Of a stretch of DNA of 26,170 nucleotides, positions 6,586 through 14,383 are shown piece after piece (within the stretch, counting starts at the first letter, position 1; each line of letters begins with the position of its first letter). The position numbers and the translations under genes were made by a program. The notes beneath the pieces were generated by a model, which did no database searches, was not told the origin of the DNA, and worked only from the letters and a program-made list of their open reading frames with translations. Origin of the DNA: JBGPBY01 sp041481485 (GTDB taxonomy: Bacteria > Acidobacteriota > Terriglobia > 20CM-2-55-15); NCBI GenBank assembly GCA_041481485.1, contig JBGPBY010000022.1:1-26170 (forward strand), read 5' to 3'.

Positions 6586-7128
6586 CTAATGGCTAATCGC
6601 TACGTCGCTGATCATTGGCCATCCGTCAGCGTCCCAGGTCAGCGGCCGGATTGCCAACTTGCTGGCGCCACTGGCGCCGCCGTCATAGAAGTGAAAACTC
6701 AGCCAGTACTTGTCGGCTTCGCGGAGTATGCCGGCATGACCGGGACCGATCATATCGCCTTCCGTCGCAAGAAGGAGGGTGCCTCCATCGTGCATCATGT
6801 CTTGACCGCTCTTATCGAAGTAAGGGCCCGTCATCTTCGTGCTCCGTCCAACACGGATGTTATAGGTGCTGTTGGTGCGCCGGCAACAGCGTCCCCAGTT
6901 GACGAAGAGGAAGTACTGCTCGTCGTGATAGTAGATGTCGGATGCTTCGATGGAGTGATACGAAGGTATCCCGCGGCCGGTATAAAAGACCCAGTACTCG
7001 CCGCCGTCTTTAACAATCGTCGAGGGATCATGAGCACCGACACCAACGGAACCAAGCTGCGCCTTTGCGGTCGTGAACGCGAACAGAACGATCGTACCTG
7101 CCGCCGCGAAACGCCGGATGTATCGCAA
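6586..7128 (-). CDS. GH43 family glycosidase with internal deletion (arabinanase-like)
   Basis: After a signal peptide (about 1-23, ending AKAQ), the protein shows the GH43 arabinanase start GAHDPSTIVKDGGEYWVFYTGRG (D34, the general base in this family). It then passes directly to YHSIEASDIYYHDEQYFLFVNWG (E61, general acid) and the C-terminal blade blocks TYNIRVGRS, GPGHAGI and LTWDADGWP. The family normally has well over 100 residues between these blocks, including the AIDPS strand with the pKa-modulating Asp; all of that is missing, and total length is 180 instead of about 320. The frame is intact. Start codon TTG is supported by GGAAGGAGAGG just upstream. It lies 18 nt after the preceding gene, in the same operon. 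Probably not an active endo-arabinanase; a remnant or a reduced protein. Confidence 0.82.
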   Translation of the reverse strand: MRYIRRFAAAGTIVLFAFTTAKAQLGSVGVGAHDPSTIVKDGGEYWVFYTGRGIPSYHSIEASDIYYHDEQYFLFVNWGRCCRRTNSTYNIRVGRSTKMTGPYFDKSGQDMMHDGGTLLLATEGDMIGPGHAGILREADKYWLSFHFYDGGASGASKLAIRPLTWDADGWPMISDVAISH

Positions 7129-7146
7129 TGTGCCTCTCCTTCCGAC

Positions 7147-8253
7147 TCAGCGCAGTTCTGTCGCACGCGTTCCAATCGTAATCGTTTCCGCGCGGAATTC
7201 GTCCTTAATCTGTTTGCTCGGATAAGCCACCACGCTGACCGAGACGCCGGGCTTCAGCATGCCTTCCTCCAGCCCTCGAAACTCCATTCGAGGCGACGGC
7301 GCGAGCACGACATCCAGTAATTTCTTATCGACCTCGATTTTCGCCATCGGGGGTTTGCCCCTGTACTGAAGTTCCCGGATCACGCCGGTCAGTTTCTGCT
7401 GTTTGGTCAGGTCGTATGCGGGCCAGTCATGGGCGGTACCGTAAAGCAGATTGGCATCCTGATCTTTGGAGCCCAGCCAGGGCTTGACTCCTCCGTCAAG
7501 CAGAGTGGACAGATTGGTTTCCATGCACGCGTATTCCATGACTTCGACATCCGGTGTGAGAACCAGGACTCTCTCATTGCTGATGGGCCGTGTGTAGGTC
7601 TTAGGATCGTTGAGAACCCATTTGAATTGGATATGCCCCATATCCGGCCGTTTGAATGTCATGACCAGGTGTGCCTGCTCGCTCATCGGATGCCCGATGG
7701 TGCCCAGCTTTGTATAGCCGTTGAGATTCACCACGTCGATGATCAGCGTGTCTCCGTCCCAGCTGCCTCGCGAATCGCCGAACCATGTGGCCGGCCAGTC
7801 TTTTCTGTGAGACAACCCTTCGGTATTTACGACCTGGAACATCGTGCTTTGCTCAAACAAAAACGAAATGTACTCGTTGTTCTGAAGTATCTGCATCGGG
7901 TGAGGGGTAAAGGATCGAATCCACCCGAACGGCATGCAGCTTCCGGCATAGTCACCGTACTGGACGGGATCGTAGTTGTCCCACTGTGCCTGTCCCCACG
8001 TGGTGAACGGAAGAGGATTGGGTTCGCCCTTGTTGCTGGTGCCGTTCGCGTTCGTGACGGTCCTGGTCATGTCCTGAACACCGGGCCGGTTCCATGTTCC
8101 GCTGAAGTCGGGCTTGCCATTTGGAAGACGTGGCGTAAGCGATTTCAAGTCCACTTTGGACTTCAGCGACTGTGCATCCGCAGGCGCGAGCGCATACGGA
8201 ATCATGAAACACATGACTGCAACAGCAATCGATCCCAATAGCTTGTTGACCAT
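7147..8253 (-). CDS. Secreted protein of unknown function, acidobacterial 'LPNGKPDFSGTW' type
   Basis: This 368-residue protein has a signal peptide (about 1-27: hydrophobic VAVMCFMIPYALAPADAQ) and the sequence PRLPNGKPDFSGTWNRPG (about 41-58), which recurs in many uncharacterised secreted proteins of Acidobacteriota. A middle part with tryptophans and GDSRGSWDGDTLIIDVVNLNG (about 155-175) is also typical. The C-terminal roughly 85 residues (KLTGVIRELQYRGKPPMAKIEV through LKPGVSVSVVAYPS) look like a small beta-barrel similar to DUF6152. The start at 8253 is chosen for its GAAAGGAAATTCC ribosome site and because the signal peptide begins there; an earlier in-frame codon at 8325 adds a non-signal stretch. 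It is first in the operon with the truncated GH43 gene. Biochemical role unknown. Confidence 0.8.
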   Translation of the reverse strand: MVNKLLGSIAVAVMCFMIPYALAPADAQSLKSKVDLKSLTPRLPNGKPDFSGTWNRPGVQDMTRTVTNANGTSNKGEPNPLPFTTWGQAQWDNYDPVQYGDYAGSCMPFGWIRSFTPHPMQILQNNEYISFLFEQSTMFQVVNTEGLSHRKDWPATWFGDSRGSWDGDTLIIDVVNLNGYTKLGTIGHPMSEQAHLVMTFKRPDMGHIQFKWVLNDPKTYTRPISNERVLVLTPDVEVMEYACMETNLSTLLDGGVKPWLGSKDQDANLLYGTAHDWPAYDLTKQQKLTGVIRELQYRGKPPMAKIEVDKKLLDVVLAPSPRMEFRGLEEGMLKPGVSVSVVAYPSKQIKDEFRAETITIGTRATELR

Positions 8254-8446
8254 GGAATTTCCTTTCGCCGGAATTTTGGGCCGAGTATACTCCCCCGCCC
8301 TGGTGTCCGGAAAGGTAACCGCCAAAGAGAGTTTTGGGCATCCGGCCCTCGATACGAGGTGGTCGCGAGATTGCAGAATGTATAGCCCTGCAGCTTCGGC
8401 AGTTTTGCCGCTTTCCCGGGGCGGACTGACCCAAGGAAGAATCGGT

Positions 8447-8471
8447 GAACATCCGCGTGACTTTTCAGTCT
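8447..8471 (+). promoter_or_regulatory. Candidate ECF-type promoter of the sigma factor gene
   Basis: GAAC (8447-8450) and GTCT (8468-8471) are separated by 17 nt, the spacing and core bases typical of ECF sigma promoters (GGAAC / GTC). The start codon follows 22 nt later and has no Shine-Dalgarno sequence, so the leader would be very short. Consistent with autoregulation but short enough to arise by chance. Confidence 0.3.
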
Positions 8472-8493
8472 CGTTCGACGTTTATGTCTATAG

Positions 8494-9018
8494 ATGATTG
8501 AACAGGAAAGGCTGCTGATTGAATCGGCACAGCAGGATCCAGAACGCTTTGGGGATCTCTACGAAGCAAACTTTGAGCGTGTGTACGCTTTCATCGTACG
8601 TCGTGTGCACGATCGGTCGCAGGCTGAAGATCTTACTTCTGAAGTGTTTCACCATGCGTTGGCGAATCTCTCGCGGTTCGAATGGCGCGGGGTGCCCTTT
8701 GCGGTATGGCTATACCGCATCGCTGCAAACGTTATCGCCGACGCGTGGAGACGTTCATCGAATCACGATTACGACTCGACGTCGCTGGACGATCTCGACA
8801 AGTCACACTGGCCGGAGATTGAGCGGCGAGCCGCACTGTTTCAACTTGTAAACAGCCTTCCTGAAGATCAACGTTCCGTCATCATTCAACGTTTCGTCGA
8901 ACAAAAGAGTATTCGCGATATCGCGACGGAATTCGGCAGATCCGAGGGCGCCATCAAGCAGCTTCAGTTCAGGGCACTGGAGAATCTGCGGGCGCGTGCA
9001 GGCGGCAAACATGAGTAA
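8494..9018 (+). CDS. ECF-type RNA polymerase sigma factor
   Basis: This 174-residue protein has sigma region 2 (about 19-87: DLYEANFERVYAFIVRRV, DRSQAEDLTSEVFHHAL, then PFAVWLYRIAANVIADAWRR) and region 4 (about 113-168: SLPEDQRSVIIQRFVEQKS, then the helix-turn-helix IRDIATEFGRSEGAIKQLQFRALENLRAR). There is no region 1 or 3, and the length is normal for ECF sigma factors, which direct polymerase to a small regulon. The last codons overlap the start of the next gene by 8 nt, so the two are translationally coupled, the arrangement normally seen for a sigma factor and its anti-sigma factor. No ribosome site precedes the ATG. The gene is divergent from the secreted-protein operon at 7147-8253, which could be a target. 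Confidence 0.92.
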   Translation: MIEQERLLIESAQQDPERFGDLYEANFERVYAFIVRRVHDRSQAEDLTSEVFHHALANLSRFEWRGVPFAVWLYRIAANVIADAWRRSSNHDYDSTSLDDLDKSHWPEIERRAALFQLVNSLPEDQRSVIIQRFVEQKSIRDIATEFGRSEGAIKQLQFRALENLRARAGGKHE

Positions 9019-9958
9019 GCAGCCAAACATCGATCAGCTCGACCTGGCAGTGGCGGCCATCCTCGCGCATAGGGATGTCACGCCAACCATCGAAGCAGAG
9101 TTGACCGAACTGCTCATCATTGCGCGCGACCTCTCCGCCATGCCTCGACCAGATTTCAAGGCGCGGCTCCGGTCGGCATTGGAAAGGAAAGTATCCATGA
9201 GTACGAAAACAGTTCAATTTCGGGAGGGATTCCGCACGGTAACACCATACATTTTTCTTCCGGAAGCGGAGGAGCTGATTGCGTTTGTTCAACAGGTATT
9301 CGCAGGCATCGAAACAGGTCGCAGCGCTCACGAATCGGGCGCGATCCATTCCGAGGTGCGGATTGGAGATTCGATGGTGATGATCGGCGGCGGTCCTTCA
9401 TACCATGGCCTGCGAAAACCCGCACTCCTCCGGGTTCTGGTGGCCAATTGCGATGAGGTTTATCAGCGGGCGCTCAATGCGGGTGCCGTATCGACGCTTG
9501 CGATTACCGAAAACTACGGTGAGCGGTTTGGTTGTGTTCGTGACCGGTTTGACAACCAGTGGATTATCTCAGCTCAGATTGGGCCGAGTTACTCGGAGGG
9601 TCTGGAGCACAACCTCACGTCGTTTATCAAAGTCCGGGGCGCAGCGAGATACATCGACTTCGTGAAACAGGCGTTCGGAGCGGCAGAATTAATGAGGGCG
9701 GACGGCCCGGAGGGTCGGGTGCAACACTCGATCATCCGGATGGGCGACTCGGTCGTTGCAATCAGTGATGTCCGGGAAGAAGCACCTTCACCGCTGCAGC
9801 TGTATCTATACGTGCCGGATGTGGATGCCTGGTACGATCGCGCAGTCCGCGCCGGCGCGAAGCCCAGTTATCCGCCCACCGATCAGGCGTATGGCGATCG
9901 AGGCGCGGGCGTCACAGATGAGTGGGGAAATTTCTGGTACATGGCAACACCGCTGTAG
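9011..9958 (+). CDS. Anti-sigma-like N-terminus fused to two VOC (glyoxalase-fold) domains
   Basis: The 315-residue protein begins inside the sigma gene (ATG 9011; sigma stop TAA 9016-9018). Residues 1-60 (DLAVAAILAHRDVTP, then ELLIIARDLSAMPRPDFKARLRSALERK) are helical and resemble the segment preceding the functional part in proteins encoded next to ECF sigma factors. No HxxxCxxC zinc motif is present. Two VOC modules follow, about 70-190 (FRTVTPYIFLPEAEELIAFVQQVF to DNQWIISAQI) and 200-312 (FIKVRGAARYIDFVKQAF to DEWGNFWYMATP). VOC proteins bind small ligands or metals or catalyse glyoxalase-type reactions. An internal ATG at 9197 has its own purine-rich GGAAAGGAAA upstream and would give a VOC-only protein. 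A role as ligand-dependent sigma regulator is inference; a plain enzyme co-expressed with the sigma is the alternative. Confidence 0.85.
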   Translation: MSKQPNIDQLDLAVAAILAHRDVTPTIEAELTELLIIARDLSAMPRPDFKARLRSALERKVSMSTKTVQFREGFRTVTPYIFLPEAEELIAFVQQVFAGIETGRSAHESGAIHSEVRIGDSMVMIGGGPSYHGLRKPALLRVLVANCDEVYQRALNAGAVSTLAITENYGERFGCVRDRFDNQWIISAQIGPSYSEGLEHNLTSFIKVRGAARYIDFVKQAFGAAELMRADGPEGRVQHSIIRMGDSVVAISDVREEAPSPLQLYLYVPDVDAWYDRAVRAGAKPSYPPTDQAYGDRGAGVTDEWGNFWYMATPL

Positions 9959-10137
9959 TGGATGAGCTGAGGGTTTCAGGTTCCGGAGCTGCGGCCCTCA
10001 TAGGCGGCCTCGATCGAGCTTGTCCATTCAGTGTCGCGAAACAACAGTTATACGAGGACGCTGTTCCGAGGGCTCAGCGCCGGACGAGAAGAGAAGTGTA
10101 GACAGCATAAACGAGGGAGCGGGCCCATCATCGAAAG

Positions 10138-10183
10138 TGCGGGAGGATGTCGCATCACAATATGCAGGAACCGGCCGATTGAG
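10138..10183. repeat. Interspersed repeat, copy 2
   Basis: The segment starts TGCGGGAGGATGTCGCATCA and ends GGAACCGGCCGATTGAG. It matches copy 1 at 3375-3424 in the same orientation, with the same right edge at GATTGAG. On its right side, three bases further on, the hicA-like reading frame breaks off. Confidence 0.65.
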
Positions 10184-10186
10184 GGG

Positions 10187-10249
10187 TTCCTCCCTCCACG
10201 AATACCAACCGTCTGCTTCGATGAGCGCGATCACACCTCTGACTTTCAT
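10187..10249 (-). pseudogene. HicA toxin N-terminal stub
   Basis: From the ATG at 10249 the minus strand reads MKVRGVIALIEADGWYSW, which matches the N-terminal start of HicA mRNA interferases (typically MKVREVI.LIEADGWY followed by a GSHR motif with the catalytic His). Here the similarity stops after about 18-21 residues, and the catalytic GSH block and the rest of the roughly 60-residue toxin are absent. The sequence then runs into the interspersed repeat. No hicB is visible. Only a stub, so confidence is moderate. Confidence 0.5.
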
Positions 10250-10380
10250 CAGCACGCAATTAAGCACGCGCATCTCGGGACGTAGTTTCGAAGGTAAGTC
10301 TAAGAGACAGCGCCTTCTTGAATCCAGATGCGCGGCTCCAGAAACGTTGGTAAGCTGACCGCCGAAAGGCTCCTCAACAA

Positions 10381-11547
10381 ATGCGATTGATTCATTCCTC
10401 GGATCTCCAGATCGGCAAAGTGTTTAATTACCTCGAACCTGAGGTTGCGACACTGCTTCAGGAAGTTCGGCAGTCTTCGATCCGAGCGCTCGGAGAACTT
10501 GCGGTGAAACATGGCGCATCCGCGGTACTGCTGGCTGGAGACATCTACGATAAGCAACAGCTTAAGCCACAGACTCTTGCGAAGCCGATTGAAGGGATGC
10601 GGCAGTTCCCCAGGATTACTTGGCATTTGATTCCTGGTAATCATGACCATGTTCGGGAAAACGGACTCTGGGATCGCCTACTACGAACGAATCTTCCGGA
10701 GAACGTGAAGCTGCACTTAACCCCGGGCGCCGTTAAGATTGCCGATGATGATGGAACGCCTGTCTTTCTTCTACCCTCGCCGCTTTCTCATATCTCGACT
10801 GTCGACGATCTCACGAGCTATATGGATAAAGAAGGAACGCCTGACCGAGCAATTCGAATCGGAATGGCGCATGGTTCGATACAAGGATTCGGTTCAGAGG
10901 GCGAAGCTTCTAACTACATCAACCCGACTCGTGCCGATACCGCGGGCCTTGCCTACCTTGCGATGGGTGATTGGCACCGACAGATGCGTATCAACGATCG
11001 TGTGTGGTATTCCGGTACACCTGAACCGGACCAGTTCAAACGCCCTCCAGACTCCAGTGGAACACTCTGCAACGGCGGAACTGCACTTTTAGTCGACATC
11101 CCGGGCGTGCGTGCGCTGCCAGCGGTCACGTCTATCGAAGTCGGCAAATATCGTTGGCATCAGGTTTTGAAGACACTAACCGACGATTCTCAAATCGAAA
11201 CTCTGGAAACGGACCTTCGAGCACTCGAATCCGATCTGAGCAGGGTAGTCCTCAACCTCCGAATCTCCGGAACATTATCCCTGGCCGGCAGAAAGAGATT
11301 TGAGGAGCGGATTATCGAAGGCGTTGGCGCCGCTTACTGCGGCGCGCGAGTGCAGGACGAGAACCTGGTTCTGGAACCGACGGAAACGGATTTGGATGAC
11401 ATCGACCGTTCCGGATTTGTCCGAGTTGCGGCAGATCGGCTCAAGGCGATGGCTGTGGACTCTTCGGATCCGGAGCAGGCGCAAATCGCGGCACTCGCTT
11501 TGCGACGACTGTATGTCGAGCACCTAAAGCAGGCCACGAGTTCATGA
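10381..11547 (+). CDS. SbcD/Mre11-like metallophosphoesterase (DNA repair exonuclease family)
   Basis: This 388-residue protein has calcineurin-like phosphoesterase motifs in order: HSSDLQIG (D8, Q10), LAGDIYD (D54), PGNHDH (N87, H88, D89), MAHGS (H164) and MGDWH (D197, H199). In standard SbcD/Mre11 the first motif is DxH and the last GHxH, so two metal-ligand positions are Gln and Asp here. The pair of changes is seen together in a subfamily with 'GDWH...WYSGTPEPD', also present here (about 196-216). The C-terminal third would be the capping and ATPase-binding region. Its stop overlaps the ATPase start (ATGA, 11544-11547), the normal sbcD-sbcC arrangement. It probably processes DNA ends together with the next gene. 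SbcD in the strict sense is not claimed. Confidence 0.85.
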   Translation: MRLIHSSDLQIGKVFNYLEPEVATLLQEVRQSSIRALGELAVKHGASAVLLAGDIYDKQQLKPQTLAKPIEGMRQFPRITWHLIPGNHDHVRENGLWDRLLRTNLPENVKLHLTPGAVKIADDDGTPVFLLPSPLSHISTVDDLTSYMDKEGTPDRAIRIGMAHGSIQGFGSEGEASNYINPTRADTAGLAYLAMGDWHRQMRINDRVWYSGTPEPDQFKRPPDSSGTLCNGGTALLVDIPGVRALPAVTSIEVGKYRWHQVLKTLTDDSQIETLETDLRALESDLSRVVLNLRISGTLSLAGRKRFEERIIEGVGAAYCGARVQDENLVLEPTETDLDDIDRSGFVRVAADRLKAMAVDSSDPEQAQIAALALRRLYVEHLKQATSS

Positions 11548-14219
11548 AGATCCGTTCAGTCCAACTCACCAATTTTCGCAAGTTTGTAGGTACATGCGCT
11601 GTTGACGATATCGCGGACGGAGTTAACGTGCTCGTTGGCCACAACGAGCTCGGCAAATCGACGTTACTGGCTGCTATCAACGGCGTGATCTTTGAAAAGG
11701 CAAAATCCCAGACTGAAACTGTAAAAAGCTTTCGGCACACCGTGAACCTCAACGTTCCAGAGGTTGAACTCACCTTTGATCTGGGGGATACGCGTTGGAC
11801 TATTCGAAAACGCTTTGCCCTCCAGTCTGGAAAAGCATGGCTGACGAGTTCGAAAGATCACAGGTACGAAGATGAGGCGGCTGAGTCACAACTTCAGAAG
11901 CTCTTTGAGATCGGTGGCCGACGCGGCGGTTCCGAATCCGGAATATGGGGAACACTCTGGGTCAGTCAGGGAAATTCTTTCGGTGTTCCTCAGCTTGATG
12001 ATGTCGGGCGTAACACGTTGCAGGGCTGTATTGAAGCACAAGTGGGCGCAGTTACCGGTGGCGACAGGGGCCGGAAGATTCCAATAGCCGTGGATCAAGC
12101 GCTTCGAGACATCATGAGTTCAAAGGGACCAAGCGGGATGTTCAAAGACGCTTTGGCCCGTCTCGATGAGGTGCGCGCCCGCACGATCCAGCTTGAAACA
12201 AAGCGGAATGAAATTTTTGAGCGTATGGACTCACTCACGCGGCAAAGACGCGAACGGAACAACATACTCTCCAACTGGAACGAAGATGACTTCCGGGATG
12301 AACTTGATAAGTCTCGGGCCGACCATACTGTCGCAGCTACCAAACTGAAAGAGATAGAAGCGGCCCGCAACGAATCGAAGTATGGCGCAGAACGGGCGGA
12401 ACGTGAACGGCAGGCCGTGAAAGATCGCGCCAAGCTGGCGAACGATCTTGAATTGATCGATAACGAGATCCATGCACTTACTGATGAACTCAGCACAGCA
12501 ACGGCCGACGTGAAAGAAAAGAGGAGCACTCTAGAAATCCGCGAAAAAGCACTAACGGACCTCCGCTATAAACTGCGCATCAATGGTGAACAAAGTCGGC
12601 GACTCGAACGCCTTCGCGGCGCCATCGCAATTCAAGTGGAGATCGAACGGCATGAGGCAACGCTGAAAAAAGCGTCGGACCTTCAGGCAGAGTCCGGTCG
12701 ATTGTCTGAGCTGATAGGGCAGATCAGGACAACAGACGATTCAATATCTCGAATCGTAGCCGCGGAGACCAATCTCGCGAGCGCAAAGGCGGCGCTCCAG
12801 GCAATTTCAACGAAAGTAGAAATCACAATCAATGCTGATGCGTTCCGGCTCATACGGGTGGACTCCGCGGCCGTGTCAAGCCTGACGACAACTCGTTCAG
12901 TCGTAGCCAAGACACAGATCGAAATCGATGGTATTGGCTCGATCACGATTGAGCCGCAGATCCGCGAACGTGACGAAATGCTCAATCGACTCCAGCTTGC
13001 TGAGGGCGAGTTGCAGTCCGCTTTAGAGGAAGCGGGCGCCAAGAACATGAGCGCCGCGCGCAAGGCAGTAGCGCAACGTCATGAATTCGAGCGTCAACTT
13101 GCAGATGCGCGCCGTGAAATTACCAACCTTGCGCCCAAAGAAAAAGCACCAAAACTCGATGCGGGCCTGGAATCGCGCCAGACGCGCATCCGAGAATTGC
13201 AGGGCAGACTCAGAACAGAATTCGAATCGTTGGGGATTTCAACGCTACCTTCAAACGAGGAAATTGAGAAAGGCATTTCAGAAACTCACACCATTGTGGA
13301 GAAACTAACTGCGGATACTGCAATCGCGGAGACCTCCGTAGTTGGCCCCAAAGGCGCGTTGTCCGAAGTGACCGCGAGTCTGAATGAGCTTGAGCAGCGA
13401 CTCGCTGGGCTGAAAGGGAACTCGGAAGCGATTCAAGCTAGCTTGACGGCTGGGCGCGATCAGTGCAGTGATGAGCAACTTACCGCCAATGCCGCGGAAC
13501 TCGCAGGTCGCGCCGAAGAGGCACAGACTGCATTGAAAGCCATCGAGAATAGTCAGGGAGAAACGGTGATAGCTATCGATGCGCGTATCAAGCGACTTGA
13601 AACCGCCGGAAAGAATCATAGTGATGCAGTCGCCCGGATCAATACCGACATCGCAAAGCTCACCGCATGGATCGAGGCGAACGAGGGCGCCGGGGTCGAA
13701 GAAGATCTTGAGGTTGCACGCGCCGAACAGGCCCGTCTCGAAGCCGCTGTGAAAAACTACGAAGCGGAGGTTCGAGTACTGCGACTCCTCCAAAAGACTC
13801 TTCGTGAATCTGAGAGCGAAGCGAAAAACCTCTATCTGGCCCCGGTTGTCAATCGTGTCGAACCATACTTGAAGATGCTATTGCCTGGTACGAACCTTGT
13901 ACTGGATGAAAATCTGGGGATTAGCGCTATTCAACGCAACGGGACCGATGAGGCTTTCAATCGTCTAAGCGATGGGACTCAGGAACAACTCGCCATTCTG
14001 ACTCGTTTGGCGTTCGCAGAGCTCTTGCTCTCGAAGGGTCGTCCGGCGACCGTCATTCTCGATGATGCCATGGTATTCAGTGACGATGATCGCATCGAAC
14101 GAATGTTTGACATACTTACGCTCGCTGGAGTAAGGGTGCAAATTCTCGTGCTGACTTGTCGCAGGAAATTGTTCACCAAGTTTGGTGCAGAAGAACTGCA
14201 TTTAAGACAGCTACCGTAA
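11544..14219 (+). CDS. SbcC/Rad50-like (YhaN-type) coiled-coil ATPase lacking a zinc hook
   Basis: The 891-residue ABC-type SMC-like ATPase has Walker A GHNELGKST (32-40), a Q-loop region around LWVSQGN (about 138), a signature RLSDGTQEQL (807-816) and Walker B TVILDDAMVF (836-845). Long heptad-rich coiled coils run about 190-420 and 475-770. At the coil apex, where SbcC/Rad50 has the CxxC zinc hook, there is instead a roughly 48-residue beta-rich insert (425-472, with KTQIEIDGIGSITIEP). The four or so cysteines in the protein are scattered and none is in a CxxC. LSDGT replaces LSGG and LDD-A replaces the usual LDE-P. With the overlapping nuclease it should form a Mre11-Rad50-type complex acting on DNA ends. 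A role in phage defence is possible but not shown. Confidence 0.87.
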   Translation: MKIRSVQLTNFRKFVGTCAVDDIADGVNVLVGHNELGKSTLLAAINGVIFEKAKSQTETVKSFRHTVNLNVPEVELTFDLGDTRWTIRKRFALQSGKAWLTSSKDHRYEDEAAESQLQKLFEIGGRRGGSESGIWGTLWVSQGNSFGVPQLDDVGRNTLQGCIEAQVGAVTGGDRGRKIPIAVDQALRDIMSSKGPSGMFKDALARLDEVRARTIQLETKRNEIFERMDSLTRQRRERNNILSNWNEDDFRDELDKSRADHTVAATKLKEIEAARNESKYGAERAERERQAVKDRAKLANDLELIDNEIHALTDELSTATADVKEKRSTLEIREKALTDLRYKLRINGEQSRRLERLRGAIAIQVEIERHEATLKKASDLQAESGRLSELIGQIRTTDDSISRIVAAETNLASAKAALQAISTKVEITINADAFRLIRVDSAAVSSLTTTRSVVAKTQIEIDGIGSITIEPQIRERDEMLNRLQLAEGELQSALEEAGAKNMSAARKAVAQRHEFERQLADARREITNLAPKEKAPKLDAGLESRQTRIRELQGRLRTEFESLGISTLPSNEEIEKGISETHTIVEKLTADTAIAETSVVGPKGALSEVTASLNELEQRLAGLKGNSEAIQASLTAGRDQCSDEQLTANAAELAGRAEEAQTALKAIENSQGETVIAIDARIKRLETAGKNHSDAVARINTDIAKLTAWIEANEGAGVEEDLEVARAEQARLEAAVKNYEAEVRVLRLLQKTLRESESEAKNLYLAPVVNRVEPYLKMLLPGTNLVLDENLGISAIQRNGTDEAFNRLSDGTQEQLAILTRLAFAELLLSKGRPATVILDDAMVFSDDDRIERMFDILTLAGVRVQILVLTCRRKLFTKFGAEELHLRQLP

Positions 14220-14312
14220 TAAGCCACAGCTGGGCTTCTCTTCAAATCGCACCGCATGCAAGTACCCATGTAATGCTTTTTCCTTTAAGTTGTTTGTATG
14301 CGATTGGGAGCG

Positions 14313-14340
14313 TTGACAGATTCTTTCGGTGACATATTCG
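14313..14340 (+). promoter_or_regulatory. Candidate sigma-70 promoter of the 14384 gene
   Basis: A perfect -35 hexamer TTGACA (14313-14318) is followed after 16 nt by TATTCG (14335-14340), a weak -10. The start codon is about 44 nt further on, with TCGGAGG as ribosome site. The interval 14220-14383 holds no gene. Confidence 0.4.
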
Positions 14341-14383
14341 TCTTGAATGACCTATTCTCCCCGACGAACTTCTCGGAGGCCCT

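Larger units (their letters stand above)
9959..10380. other. Gene-poor interval with remnants
   Basis: These 422 nt lie between the VOC gene and the nuclease operon. They hold a hicA stub on the minus strand (10187-10249) and repeat copy 2 (10138-10183). The remainder (9959-10137 and 10250-10380) contains no convincing gene. A possible weak hairpin TGAGGG/CCCTCA (9968-10000) lacks a T-run. No promoter could be recognised with confidence before the operon at 10381. Confidence 0.55.

Noticed and set aside
7429..8241. 270-codon plus-strand frame opposite the secreted protein gene
   Set aside because: The minus-strand gene has a signal peptide and ribosome site; the plus frame has neither.
9968..10000. 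Terminator after the VOC gene (TGAGGG/CCCTCA hairpin)
   Set aside because: Uneven internal loop and no T-run; not good enough to list as a terminator.
14220..14282. Intrinsic terminator after the Rad50-like gene
   Set aside because: AAGCC/GGCTT (14221-14237) and a GCAT/ATGC hairpin before a short T-run are both short and bulged; either may be chance.
9959..14383. Declaring the nuclease/ATPase pair a phage-defence island
   Set aside because: Only one two-gene module and a toxin stub are present; no integrase, other defence genes or boundaries are seen. Kept as a hypothesis only.
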